Shown: positions 26,969 through 35,864 of the stretch, one piece after another
Layout of the letters: every line of letters begins with the position of its first letter
How positions within the stretch are numbered: the first letter of the stretch is position 1
Origin: Streptomyces iranensis
GTDB taxonomy: Bacteria > Actinomycetota > Actinomycetes > Streptomycetales > Streptomycetaceae
Direction of reading: 5' to 3'
Length of the DNA stretch: 64,000 bases
Assembly: GCF_017874715.1 (NCBI RefSeq)
Contig: NZ_JAGGLR010000018.1
Coordinates: 186,001-250,000, forward strand
The notes under the pieces: generated by a model
Told to the model about the DNA's origin: nothing
The model's database searches: none
What the model saw: the letters and a program-made list of their open reading frames with translations, nothing else
Made by a program: the position numbers and the translations under genes

Positions 26969-27904
26969 CTACGGCAGCAGTCGCGTCGTGGTCGGCGGCA
27001 GGCCGAACTCCCCCGCGGCCGCCGTCCGCAGATGCTCCAGCATCACCCGGCGCAGCTCCCGCGCGGCCCGGGGCGGCGCGACGTCCTTACGGTGGGCGAC
27101 GGCGATGGTGCGCTGCATGTCGTGGCCCGCGAACGGGGTGATCCGCAGCCCGGACCGTGCCGCCACCATCCCGGGCAGTACGGCGATGCCGAGCCCGGCC
27201 CGTACGAAGCCCAGTACCGCGTCCATCTCCCCGCCCTCGACCGTGAAGGACGGCTCGAACCCGGCCGCGCGGCAGGCCGCCGTGGTGAATTCCCGCAGGT
27301 CGTAGCCGCGTCGGAACATCACCATCGGCCGGTCCCGCAGATCCTCGACCTGGATCCGCCGACGCCGGGTGGGCGGCGGGGACGCGGGCGAGGAGGCCAC
27401 CACCAGTTCCTCCCGCAGCAGCTCGGTGGCGGCGAGGGCGGGGGCCTGGCCGAGCACCGGGGTGATGATCAGCGCGAGGTCCAGCTCGCCCGCGGAGAGC
27501 GTGCGGACCAGGTCCTGGGAACCGCCCTCGTCCACGATCAGCTCGATACCCGGGAACTCGTCGTGGAAGCGGCGCAGCACATCGGGGACGAAGCTGGCGC
27601 ACAGGCTCGGCGTGGCTCCCAGCCGGACCCGGCCGCGCCGCAGCTGGGCGACCTCCTGGACCTCGCGGTGCGCGGTCTCGGCATCGGCGAGGATCTGGCG
27701 GGCCAGCGGCAGCAGGGCCTCTCCCGCGTCGGTGAGGGCGATATTGCCGCGCGCCCGGTGGAAGAGATCGGCTCCCAGCTCCCGTTCGAGGGCGCGGATC
27801 TGCTGGGACAGCGAGGGCTGGGCGACATGCAGGAGCTCCGCGGCGCGGGTGAAGTGCCGGGTCTCCGCGACGGTGGCGAAATAACGCAGCTGATGCAACT
27901 GCAC
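26969..27904 (-). CDS. LysR-family transcriptional regulator
   Basis: 311 residues from a GTG at 27904 (VQLHQLRYFATVAETRHFTR); the frame is open further upstream through repeats, but the HTH starts here. The winged HTH is residues 1-62 (RAAELLHVAQPSLSQQIRALERELG). The co-inducer domain spans about 90-295, with RVRLGATPSLCASFVPDVL and the VRAGLGIAVLPGM strand. It may act on a neighbouring gene; the divergent side (27905-28093) contains only 15-16 bp GGCCCCTCTCGGGAA repeats, and the next gene runs in the same direction. Target unknown. Confidence 0.88.
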   Translation of the reverse strand: MQLHQLRYFATVAETRHFTRAAELLHVAQPSLSQQIRALERELGADLFHRARGNIALTDAGEALLPLARQILADAETAHREVQEVAQLRRGRVRLGATPSLCASFVPDVLRRFHDEFPGIELIVDEGGSQDLVRTLSAGELDLALIITPVLGQAPALAATELLREELVVASSPASPPPTRRRRIQVEDLRDRPMVMFRRGYDLREFTTAACRAAGFEPSFTVEGGEMDAVLGFVRAGLGIAVLPGMVAARSGLRITPFAGHDMQRTIAVAHRKDVAPPRAARELRRVMLEHLRTAAAGEFGLPPTTTRLLP

Positions 27905-28093
27905 ACCACGATGATAGGCACCGGCTATGGACGTCTCGCCACAGCCTGCCCAGGACGTATGGGCCCCTCTCGGGAAGGCCCCTCTCGGGAAGGTTCCCTC
28001 GGGCGGAGAACTCGGCGAAGCTCCGGGGAAGCGGGGCGCCACCCGGCGACCGGCCTCCAGGAGGGCGGCCGCCGCCGGGTGACGACATGCGCC

Positions 28094-29137
28094 CTACTGG
28101 TGGGCGGCCAGCGCCCGCGTCCCCGGGCTACAGGATTCCAGCAGCGAGGTGAGCTCCGCCTCGGCCAGCTTGCTCGCCGCGCCCGGCCGGCCACCGTCGA
28201 GGTGGGCGATGGACGCGTCCAGCCAGTCGCGGTGCGGTTCCACCCCGATGAACTCGGCGAGCCGGATCAGCTCCTTCTCCGGCTCCTCCAGCAGGGTCTC
28301 GTACGACAGCGCGGCGCGCTGCTCCGCCGGGACCTCGTCCAGCTTCTTCAGACCGTCGACGATCGTCTCGGACCACAGGGTGCCGAAAGCGCCGATCGGG
28401 ATGGGACGGTCCCACACCAGCGCCGGGTCGTAGCGGTCGCTCAGCAGCGGGGCCAGGTCGGGCGGGAGCTGGGCCGCGTGCTGCGGCGTCAGCAGCCTCG
28501 GGGTCTCGAGACCGCAGAGGGTGGCCATCTCCCACAGCATCGGGATCATCCGGAAGCTGAAGTGGCGGCTCATCGAGACGGCACAGTCGGGGCCCTGTCG
28601 GTAGAGGTGCAAAAAGTGGGCCTCGGGGAAGGCGCGGTGCATCTCGGGTACGCGGCCGATGGACAGGCCGGTGCGCTCGACGACGGCTCCGGTGTTGCCG
28701 AACCGTGCGCCGAGGGTGGCGAAGAGGGCCGTCCAGTGGTCTGCCGGACGGCGGGTGGGCCAGGTGGTGACCTCGGCCGCCAACTCGTCGAAGAGCGCGT
28801 CGGGGTCGTCGGTCAGATGGGGCAGCACCATGACGCTGATGGCCGGGATACCAGTGGTCTCCGCGTCGAACCGCCGCTTGGGCACCCTGTGGTAGAGGAA
28901 CTCGGGCGGGATGGCACCATTTTTGATCATGCTATTGGTGACCACATTGGGCCGGGACAGAAATCCCCAGAAATCCGCACCGCTCAGCGGAGCCTCGTCC
29001 AGTATCTCCGAGTCGGGAATACTGGCGAACAATTCATTGATGCTGAGAACATCCGGATGAATATTGATAATCTGAGACAGAGCCGTCGAACCGCACCGTC
29101 CGGTGCCGACGACAAATGTCAACTTCTGGTTGACCAC
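28094..29137 (-). CDS. PAPS-dependent sulfotransferase (putative polyketide tailoring)
   Basis: 347 residues from a GTG at 29137, preceded by GGGAGGAA; the frame extends to 29167. The 5'-phosphosulfate loop GTGRCGST is at residues 11-18, and HLYRQGPDCAVSMSRHF resembles the 3'-phosphate-binding R-D-P-x-D-x-x-x-S-x-x-R-H region. It would transfer sulfate from PAPS to a hydroxyl of the product. It lies at the left end of the cluster, divergent from the LAL regulator, and sulfated giant linear polyenes of the clethramycin/mediomycin type need such an enzyme. That link is inference. Other sulfotransferase-fold roles are possible. Confidence 0.78.
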   Translation of the reverse strand: MVNQKLTFVVGTGRCGSTALSQIINIHPDVLSINELFASIPDSEILDEAPLSGADFWGFLSRPNVVTNSMIKNGAIPPEFLYHRVPKRRFDAETTGIPAISVMVLPHLTDDPDALFDELAAEVTTWPTRRPADHWTALFATLGARFGNTGAVVERTGLSIGRVPEMHRAFPEAHFLHLYRQGPDCAVSMSRHFSFRMIPMLWEMATLCGLETPRLLTPQHAAQLPPDLAPLLSDRYDPALVWDRPIPIGAFGTLWSETIVDGLKKLDEVPAEQRAALSYETLLEEPEKELIRLAEFIGVEPHRDWLDASIAHLDGGRPGAASKLAEAELTSLLESCSPGTRALAAHQ

Positions 29138-29779
29138 GCGCACTTCCTCCCGTTCCCGCTCGGACAACTAGTTGTTTCCCTAGTGGCCGTTCCCATAGTG
29201 GCCCATGACACACCGCGGTCGATTCGGTGGCCGCGGCGATGCTAATGGATGCCCTGGACGACGATGACTCCGACCATCGAACAGGGGAAACACACACAGC
29301 GGGATGCGAGAGGGCGAACTCAAGGTTCAGCTGTTTCCTACACTTTTGCGCAACTTTCACATCCGACAGGGGTGTTACCTTCAGAAACCCCCCAACTACC
29401 AGCGACGAAGCCCGATCTGAGAGTCGGCTTCAGGTTTCACAACTCGGCCCTGGGGGCGAAACCGTAATCGAACAGTTTCTCCCGTGACGAGACGGTCATC
29501 TTTTCGTACCAACGGCACTGCTAGAGTGCGCATCCACCCCATACCCGTGACCCCGGGTTGGCATGCCCAACCAGGCCGGGTGGGGGCGGGGAACAACGCG
29601 ACATAACGCAGAGCAGCGATGCCGCCGCACAGGGTGCAGTAACGGAAGGGATAGGGGACCCGAACAGCGGCACGGTATTTTCAACTCTCGGGGGACGATG
29701 CATTACCAGGTGCGCCATGCACGGTGATTCGCTTTCAAGACCCCTGTGCACACGGAAAATCGGGGAAGGTGTTTCGTAC
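29138..29779. promoter_or_regulatory. 642-bp divergent promoter region between sulfotransferase and LAL regulator
   Basis: AT-richer than its surroundings, no gene. A perfect palindrome ACAACTAGTTGT lies at 29164-29175, and TAGTGGCC occurs twice (29181-29188, 29196-29203), all just upstream of the sulfotransferase start. These are candidate operator sites for the adjacent regulator. The LAL start (29780) has GGGGAAGG about 10 nt upstream. Confidence 0.5.
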
Positions 29780-32590
29780 GTGTTGGTGGAGCGCGATCAG
29801 GAGATGGCCCGGCTCAATCGGCTCCTCTTCGAGGGCGCCCGCGAGGGAAGTCGGCTCGCCGTTATCAGCGGCGCCGTGACATCGGGAAAGACCGCACTTC
29901 TGCACACCGTGACCGATATGGCGGGCGGACGCGGCGTCCGGGTACTGCCCGCGGTCGCCTCCGCCTCGGAGCAGAAGTTCCCCTACGCCGTGCTCGAGCA
30001 GCTCTACCAGGGCATGCCGACCCGTCTTCAGCCTTCCCGGCCGCGCCCCGGTCTCGAGGCGCTCCGCGACCCGAACGGCCCGGACCAGGCCGAGCTCCCG
30101 CTACTCCAGGACTTCCACCGCACCCTCGACGAACTGACCGGCGACGCCCCCCTGTTGATCGCCATCGACGATGTCCAGTTCGCCGATCTGCCGTCGCTGC
30201 GCTGCCTGGCGTACGGCATCCGGCGCTGCCGCTCGGAGGCGCTGTCCGTCGTGGTGAGCCGCGGGTCGCTGACCGGCCCCGCCGCCACCGCCCTGGACGA
30301 GCTGCTGCACGAGCCGAAGGTGTGCCACGTCCGGCTCGCCCCGCTCACCGTCGCGGGCGTCTCCACGCTGCTGACCGAGGAGTTGGGCACCGAGGAGGCC
30401 GGGCGCCACGCCGCCGCGTACCACGAGATGACCGGCGGCAATCTGCTGCTGCTTCGCGGTCTGCTGGACGACCGGTTCTCCCGCCTCACCCGCGGCCCCC
30501 TCGACCCCGCGCCCGGCACGGACGCCCCGGTGGCCGGGGAGCTGTTCCGGCAGGCGGCGCTGTCCTGCGTCTACCGCGGCGGCCCGGCCCACCGCCGGGT
30601 GGCCCACGGGATCGCGCTGCTGGGTGACGCCACGTCCGTTCCCCTGCTGAGCAGGCTGATCGAGGTCGAGGAGCGGCTGGTCCGGCAGTCCGTCGCGCTG
30701 CTCACCGAGGTCGGGATCCTGCACGGCGGGCGGTTCCGCAGCGACGCGGTGCGCACCGTGCTCCTGGACGACCTGGAGCTGCACGAGCTCGGCCCGCTGC
30801 ACCACCGGGCCGCCAGGCTGCTGTACGAGGAGGGTGCCGACCCCATCGACGTGGCCCGCCATCTGCTCAGCCACGAGGGGTCCGAGCCGGTCGAGGAGTG
30901 GATCACGCAGGCGCTGTGCGACGCGGCCGTACACGCCATCGCCGCGGACCGCAGGGAACTGGCGATGAACTGCCTCCAGATGGCCGACCGTTACACCACC
31001 GACGAGCGCGAGGCGCTGCAGCTCCAGGCCACGATGGTGCAGGCCATGTGGCCGTTCAACCCGCTGTCCCAGATGCGGCGGCTGCAGTCGCTGGCCGGTC
31101 CGGCGGGCAGCGGGCTGCTGCCCGCCCCCGAGACCATCCCGGTCGTCATCGGGCTGCTGGGTCTTGGCCGGATGGACGAGGCGGCCGCCGCGCTGAAGCA
31201 GCTCAGCCGGGCCGCCGCCGAGCACCCGGGCACCGATCTTGACACCGGGCTGCGCGCCATCCGGCTCGCCCTGTCCTCCACCTACCCCGACCACCCGGAA
31301 CTGTGGCCCTTCCTGGACCAGGGGGAGGCCGACGACGGCCCGTGGGACGTCCCGCTGTCACCGGACCAGACCCCGGAGTCGCCCCATCTGACCGCGTTCC
31401 GCGCGCTGCGGACCGTACTGAGCCACGGGGTCGACGAGCGCGCCGTACGGGCCGCGGAGCGGGTGCTGGAGACCGTCCGGCTCTCCGACCGGACGATGCT
31501 GACGGTGCACGCCGCGCTCCAGACGCTGGTGTACGCCGACCGCCACGCCACCGCCACCTCCTGGTGCGACCGGCTGATCGAGGAGACCTCCGAGCGCGGC
31601 GCCAAGGCGCTGCTGGCCTACTTCTGCGTGCTGCGGGCCCAGATCGCGCTGCGCGTGGGACGGCTGCGGGACACGGTCCGGTACGCCGAGCGGGCGCTGG
31701 AGGAGCTTCCGGCGCGCGGCTGGGGCGTCACCGTCGGCATGCCGCTGGGGATGCTGATCAACGCCCACACCGCGATGGGCAACCATGACGCGGCGGCCGA
31801 ACTGCTCGCCCGCCCGGTGCCGGACGAGATGTACCGCAACCGGTTCGGGCTGCACTACCTCTACGCACGGGCCCGGCACCAGCTGGCCACCGGCCGGCAG
31901 CACGCGGCCCTCACCGACTTCCGCGCCTGCGGCGAGAAGATGGCCGACTGGGGCCTGGACTCCCCCGCCACCCTGACCTGGCGGCTCGGCGCCGCCGAGA
32001 CCTGGCTGACGCTCGGCGGCCAGGAGCGGGCGGCGCGGCTGGCGGAGGAGCAGCTGGAGCTGGCCGGGGAGTCCTCCTCGCGTACCCGGGGCGCCGCGCT
32101 GCGGGTGCTGGCCGCCACCCGGCCGCGACACGAGCGCATCGCGCTGCTCCAGCAGGCGGTGGGGGTGCTCCAGGCGAGCGGCGGCTGGTACGAGATGGCG
32201 CGGGCGCTGGCGGACCTGGCGGAGACGCATAAGCAGCTCGGCGATCTGGACACCAGCCGGCTGATGACCCGTCGGGCCCTGCGGCTCGCGGACAGCTGCG
32301 GCGCCGACGAGCTGTCCCGCTCATTGCAGCGCACTCCGGCCCGTTCGGCCCTGTCGGAGGCGACCCGTACCGGAGAGGATACCGCCGCCTTTTCCGAACT
32401 CTCCGACGCAGAAAGTCGAGTGGCAGCACTAGCAGCTTCCGGCTACACCAACCGCGAGATCGCCGCTAAGCTTTTCATCACGATCTCCACGGTGGAACAA
32501 CACCTGACCCGTGTCTACCGGAAGATCAACATCAGCCAGCGCCGAGAACTGCCCGCGAGCCTGGATTTCGATGTCGCTTATACCGCCTGA
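29780..32590 (+). CDS. LAL-family (large LuxR-type) pathway regulator
   Basis: 936 residues from the GTG at 29780 (VLVERDQEMARLNRLL). The typical LAL N-terminus starts here, and the in-frame sequence upstream looks non-coding. P-loop GAVTSGKT (31-38), Walker B-like LLIAIDDVQFAD (about residues 135-146), a long TPR-like middle, and a C-terminal LuxR HTH in which LSDAESRVAALAASGYTNRE leads into the recognition helix (TISTVEQHL). No TTA codon was found. Such regulators activate macrolide and polyene clusters; it is the only cluster-situated regulator visible. It runs toward the monooxygenase gene, 40 bp downstream, which may be co-transcribed. Confidence 0.93.
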   Translation: MLVERDQEMARLNRLLFEGAREGSRLAVISGAVTSGKTALLHTVTDMAGGRGVRVLPAVASASEQKFPYAVLEQLYQGMPTRLQPSRPRPGLEALRDPNGPDQAELPLLQDFHRTLDELTGDAPLLIAIDDVQFADLPSLRCLAYGIRRCRSEALSVVVSRGSLTGPAATALDELLHEPKVCHVRLAPLTVAGVSTLLTEELGTEEAGRHAAAYHEMTGGNLLLLRGLLDDRFSRLTRGPLDPAPGTDAPVAGELFRQAALSCVYRGGPAHRRVAHGIALLGDATSVPLLSRLIEVEERLVRQSVALLTEVGILHGGRFRSDAVRTVLLDDLELHELGPLHHRAARLLYEEGADPIDVARHLLSHEGSEPVEEWITQALCDAAVHAIAADRRELAMNCLQMADRYTTDEREALQLQATMVQAMWPFNPLSQMRRLQSLAGPAGSGLLPAPETIPVVIGLLGLGRMDEAAAALKQLSRAAAEHPGTDLDTGLRAIRLALSSTYPDHPELWPFLDQGEADDGPWDVPLSPDQTPESPHLTAFRALRTVLSHGVDERAVRAAERVLETVRLSDRTMLTVHAALQTLVYADRHATATSWCDRLIEETSERGAKALLAYFCVLRAQIALRVGRLRDTVRYAERALEELPARGWGVTVGMPLGMLINAHTAMGNHDAAAELLARPVPDEMYRNRFGLHYLYARARHQLATGRQHAALTDFRACGEKMADWGLDSPATLTWRLGAAETWLTLGGQERAARLAEEQLELAGESSSRTRGAALRVLAATRPRHERIALLQQAVGVLQASGGWYEMARALADLAETHKQLGDLDTSRLMTRRALRLADSCGADELSRSLQRTPARSALSEATRTGEDTAAFSELSDAESRVAALAASGYTNREIAAKLFITISTVEQHLTRVYRKINISQRRELPASLDFDVAYTA

Positions 32591-32630
32591 TCTCCCCGCG
32601 AAGCCGCTCGGCCCCAACGAGGTTGATGCC

Positions 32631-34289
32631 ATGACGTGCGCCACCGCGTCCGCCACGACGATGCTCGTGCCGGATTTCCCCTTTTCCTACGACAGATGGC
32701 TGTCCCATCCAGCGGGTCTGGGCGCCCTGCCTGCTGCGCTGCACGGAACCGAAGTCGCCGTCATCGGCGGCGGGATGTCCGGACTGACCGCGGCCTATGA
32801 GCTTCTACGACTAGGGCTTTCCCCAGTTCTTTATGAAGCGGAGCAACTGGGCGGCCGGATGCGCTCCACGCCCTTCCCCGGTAATCCGGAATACAAGGCG
32901 GAGATGGGCGCCATGCGCTTTCCCGTCGCCGCCCGATCGCTGTTCCATTACATCGATCTGCTGGGCCTGTCCACTCGTCCTTTCCCTAATCCTTTGGCAC
33001 CGGCCACCGCGAGCACGCTGATCGACCTGAACGGCGGTCAGGACCGGGCGCGCACCACGGACGAGCTCCCGGACGTCTACCAGGAGGTCGCCGACGCCTG
33101 GGACAAGGCGCTCCAGGAGCGGGCCGACCTGGCCACGCTGCGGGACGCCATCCAGCGGCGGGACGTCTCCACGCTGAAGACCGTATGGAACTCGCTGGTC
33201 AAGGAGTTCGACGACCAGTCCTTCTACGGCTTCCTCGCCACCTCCTCCACCTTCCAGTCGTTCCGCCACCGGGAGATCTTCGGTCAGGTGGGCTTCGGCA
33301 CCGGCGGCTGGGACACCGACTTCCCCAACTCGGTGCTGGAGATCCTGCGTGTCGTGGTCACCGAGGCCGACGACAACCAGGTGGGCATAGTCGGCGGCTC
33401 CTCCCAGGTGCCGAACGGGCTGTGGGAGCACCGGCCGGAGACGCTTCGGCACTGGCCGCGGGGCACCTCGCTGGCCTCGCTGCACGGCGGCCGCCCCCGA
33501 CCCGCGGTCACCCGGCTGCGGCGGACCGCCGACGGCATCCGGGTGACGGACGAGAGCGGCGAGGAGCGCGAGTTCCCCGCGGTGGTCTTCAGCCCGCATG
33601 TGTGGACGCTGCTGAACCGGGTCGACTGCGATTCGACGCTGTTGTCCACTCCGCTGTGGACAGCGGTGGAGCGCACCCACTACATGGGCGCGTCCAAGCT
33701 GTTCGTCCTGGTCGACCGGCCGTTCTGGCGGGACACCGACCCGGCCACCGGCCACGACGCGATGAGCATGACGCTCACCGACCGGATGCCGCGCGGGGTC
33801 TATCTGTTCGACGACGGGCCCGACCGGCCCGGCGTGATGTGCCTGTCGTACACCTGGAACGACGACTCGCTGAAGGTCGCCACGCTCTCCCCCGAGGAGC
33901 GGCTGGAGACGCTGCTGACCAAGCTGGCCGTGATCTATCCGGATGTGGACATCCGGTCGCACATCATCGCGGGGCCGCTGACCGTCACCTGGGAGACCGA
34001 GCCCCGCTTCATGGGGGCCTTCAAGAACAATCTGCCCGGCCACTACCGCTATCAGCGGCGGCTGTTCACCCAGTTCATGCAGGACGGGATGGACCCGGGG
34101 CAGCAGGGCTTCTTCCTGTGCGGGGACGATGTCTCCTGGACGGCCGGCTTCGCCGAGGGAGCGGTGACCACGGCGCTGAACGCGGTGTGGGGCGTGCTCC
34201 GCCACCTCGGCGGCACCACCCATCCGGACAACCCCGGCCCCGGCGATCTCTTCGACAGCTTCGCGCCGCTGGAGCTTCCGTACGACTGA
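32631..34289 (+). CDS. FAD L-amino-acid monooxygenase (probably L-arginine, starter-unit pathway)
   Basis: 552 residues from the ATG at 32631, with GAGG 8 nt upstream. FAD motif VAVIGGGMSG (42-51), EAEQLGGRMRS, the EMGAMRFP segment (91-98) shared by lysine/arginine/tryptophan 2-monooxygenases, and a C-terminal FAD-closing motif GFFLCGDDVSW. Family reaction: oxidative decarboxylation of an L-amino acid to the amide. With the adjacent CoA ligase and the starter acyltransferase, the expected route is arginine to 4-guanidinobutyramide, then acid, then CoA ester. The amidase for the middle step is not in the window. Substrate is inferred from cluster logic; lysine or another amino acid is possible. 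Confidence 0.82.
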   Translation: MTCATASATTMLVPDFPFSYDRWLSHPAGLGALPAALHGTEVAVIGGGMSGLTAAYELLRLGLSPVLYEAEQLGGRMRSTPFPGNPEYKAEMGAMRFPVAARSLFHYIDLLGLSTRPFPNPLAPATASTLIDLNGGQDRARTTDELPDVYQEVADAWDKALQERADLATLRDAIQRRDVSTLKTVWNSLVKEFDDQSFYGFLATSSTFQSFRHREIFGQVGFGTGGWDTDFPNSVLEILRVVVTEADDNQVGIVGGSSQVPNGLWEHRPETLRHWPRGTSLASLHGGRPRPAVTRLRRTADGIRVTDESGEEREFPAVVFSPHVWTLLNRVDCDSTLLSTPLWTAVERTHYMGASKLFVLVDRPFWRDTDPATGHDAMSMTLTDRMPRGVYLFDDGPDRPGVMCLSYTWNDDSLKVATLSPEERLETLLTKLAVIYPDVDIRSHIIAGPLTVTWETEPRFMGAFKNNLPGHYRYQRRLFTQFMQDGMDPGQQGFFLCGDDVSWTAGFAEGAVTTALNAVWGVLRHLGGTTHPDNPGPGDLFDSFAPLELPYD

Positions 34290-34309
34290 CGGCCGCGGCG
34301 CCACGCACA

Positions 34310-34340
34310 GGGGGAGCCGATGCGCGCCGTCGGCTCCCCC
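34310..34340. terminator. Bidirectional terminator hairpin
   Basis: GGGGGAGCCGA / TCGGCTCCCCC, 11 bp perfect stem with a 9-nt loop, between the convergent monooxygenase (+) and CoA ligase (-) genes. Confidence 0.85.
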
Positions 34341-34375
34341 CTGTCATGTCTCAGCCCTGGGGCTCAGCCCGGGTC

Positions 34376-35785
34376 TCAGCCCCGGGCGAGCTGCTCGAGG
34401 CGGCGCTTGTCCGGCTTGCCGTTGCGGTTGAGCGGGAAGTTCTCCAGCACCTCGACCCGGTTGGGCTGTTCGTAGACCGGGAGCACCTGACAGAGCCGCT
34501 CCCGCCAGTGCCTGGCGTCCCGCAGCTCCTCGTCCTCCACGAAGAAGACCAGCTGCTCGTCACCGGCGCGGCGCTCGTCGGGGAGCGGCACGATCCGGGT
34601 GGAGATCTCGGCGAGGGCCGCCTTCCGCTCGATCAGCTCGGGGTAGAGCGTGTAGCCGGAGCGGTGCACCGCGAACTTCCGCCCCAGGACGAAGAGGTTG
34701 TCCTCCTCGTCGAGGTAGCCGAGGTCGCCGGTGGACTGCCAGCCGGTGGGCACGGCGTCGATGGTGCCGTCCGCCGCGAGGTGGCCCTCGAGCGCGTCCG
34801 GGGTGTCGACCTCGATCTCGCCGGCCTCACCGGGGGCGGCCGGGTGGCCGTCCTCGTCGATGACGCGCAGCTTGATGCCGTCCATGGCCCGGCCGCAGGA
34901 GACCGGGTTCTCCAGGGTGGCGAAGGCGATGTTGCCCAGCTCGGTGCTGCCGTAGCTGTCCAGCAGCGGCAGCCCGAATTCCGCCACGTAGCGCTCGGAG
35001 AGGGCGCCGTCCAGCGGTGCGGCGCCCGAGCAAAACATCCGGACGCCCTCCAACTGGGCCCGCAGCGAAGGCTTCCGGCCGACCAGGTTGAGCATGGTGC
35101 GATAGCTGGACGGGGTGGCGTCGATCACCGTGGCGCCGGTCCGCCCGGCCATCTGGACGGCCCGGTCCAGCCGCTTGTACGGGGCGATCACCAGCGAGCA
35201 GCGGGTGAGCCAGGCGATGAGCACCATGGACAGCCCGTACTGGTGGGCGAAGGGCAGCAGCGGCAGCAGTACGTCGTCCGGCCGGTGCCCGACCTGGGCG
35301 GCGTTGCGCTCCAGGTTGGTGAGGAACTTGGCGCCGGACTTGACGGCGCCCTTGGGCTCGCCGGTGGAACCGGAGGTCCACATGACCAGGCCGTCGCGCC
35401 GGTCGGCCCAGGCGTCGAAGTCCAGCTCCCGGCGGTTGAGCGGGCGCCCGGCGGCCGGGGCGATCAGCTCGTAGAGGTTCACCGTACGGATGTCGTCGTG
35501 GATCGGGGCGTCGTCGTCCACGAAGGCGATCGCGGCACCGGTGCGCCCCGCTATCCGCCGGGTCTCGTCCGGGTGCTCCTGCTGGTCGATCAGGACGATG
35601 GAGGCTCCCACGTGCATGAGCGCGAACAGCACGCTCACGTAGGCGGCGGAGTTGCCCGCCTTGAAGATGACGCGGTCGCCGTGGGTCACCCCGTGCTCGC
35701 GGATCACATCGGCGACGCGCAGCGCGTCCAGCTCGAAGTCGGCCAGGGTCTGCACCGAGTCGAGCGCGTAGATCTTCGCGGTCAT
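34376..35785 (-). CDS. AMP-forming acyl-CoA ligase (probable 4-guanidinobutyryl-CoA ligase)
   Basis: 469 residues, complete ANL core. A3 TSGSTGEPKG (137-146), A5 DSYGSTELG, A7 WQSTGDLGYL, A8 GRKFAVHRSGYTLYPELIE, and the A10 catalytic Lys457 in PLNRNGKPDKR. It activates a carboxylate as acyl-AMP and loads CoA, or possibly a carrier protein. Between the monooxygenase and the starter acyltransferase genes, the likely substrate is the arginine-derived omega-guanidino acid. It is transcribed after the thioesterase-like gene, with 79 bp between them that include a 22-bp tandem duplication. Ribosome site AAGGAAAAG before ATG. Confidence 0.85.
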   Translation of the reverse strand: MTAKIYALDSVQTLADFELDALRVADVIREHGVTHGDRVIFKAGNSAAYVSVLFALMHVGASIVLIDQQEHPDETRRIAGRTGAAIAFVDDDAPIHDDIRTVNLYELIAPAAGRPLNRRELDFDAWADRRDGLVMWTSGSTGEPKGAVKSGAKFLTNLERNAAQVGHRPDDVLLPLLPFAHQYGLSMVLIAWLTRCSLVIAPYKRLDRAVQMAGRTGATVIDATPSSYRTMLNLVGRKPSLRAQLEGVRMFCSGAAPLDGALSERYVAEFGLPLLDSYGSTELGNIAFATLENPVSCGRAMDGIKLRVIDEDGHPAAPGEAGEIEVDTPDALEGHLAADGTIDAVPTGWQSTGDLGYLDEEDNLFVLGRKFAVHRSGYTLYPELIERKAALAEISTRIVPLPDERRAGDEQLVFFVEDEELRDARHWRERLCQVLPVYEQPNRVEVLENFPLNRNGKPDKRRLEQLARG

Positions 35786-35804
35786 CGAACGTACTCTTTT
35801 CCTT

Positions 35805-35848
35805 TTCGCTCAGGAGTACGGGCAGCTTCGCTCAGGAGTACGGGCAGC
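35805..35848. repeat. 22-bp tandem duplication upstream of the CoA ligase
   Basis: TTCGCTCAGGAGTACGGGCA (20 of 22 bp) at 35805 and 35827. It lies in the 79-bp gap between the thioesterase-like stop and the ligase start, so the spacer of the operon has been duplicated. Confidence 0.85.
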
Positions 35849-35864
35849 CCTGGGCGGGTCCCCC

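Noticed and set aside
29558..29779. Extended N-terminus of the LAL regulator
   Set aside because: Upstream residues lack family similarity, and GTG at 29780 has a ribosome site and the conserved LVERDQE start.
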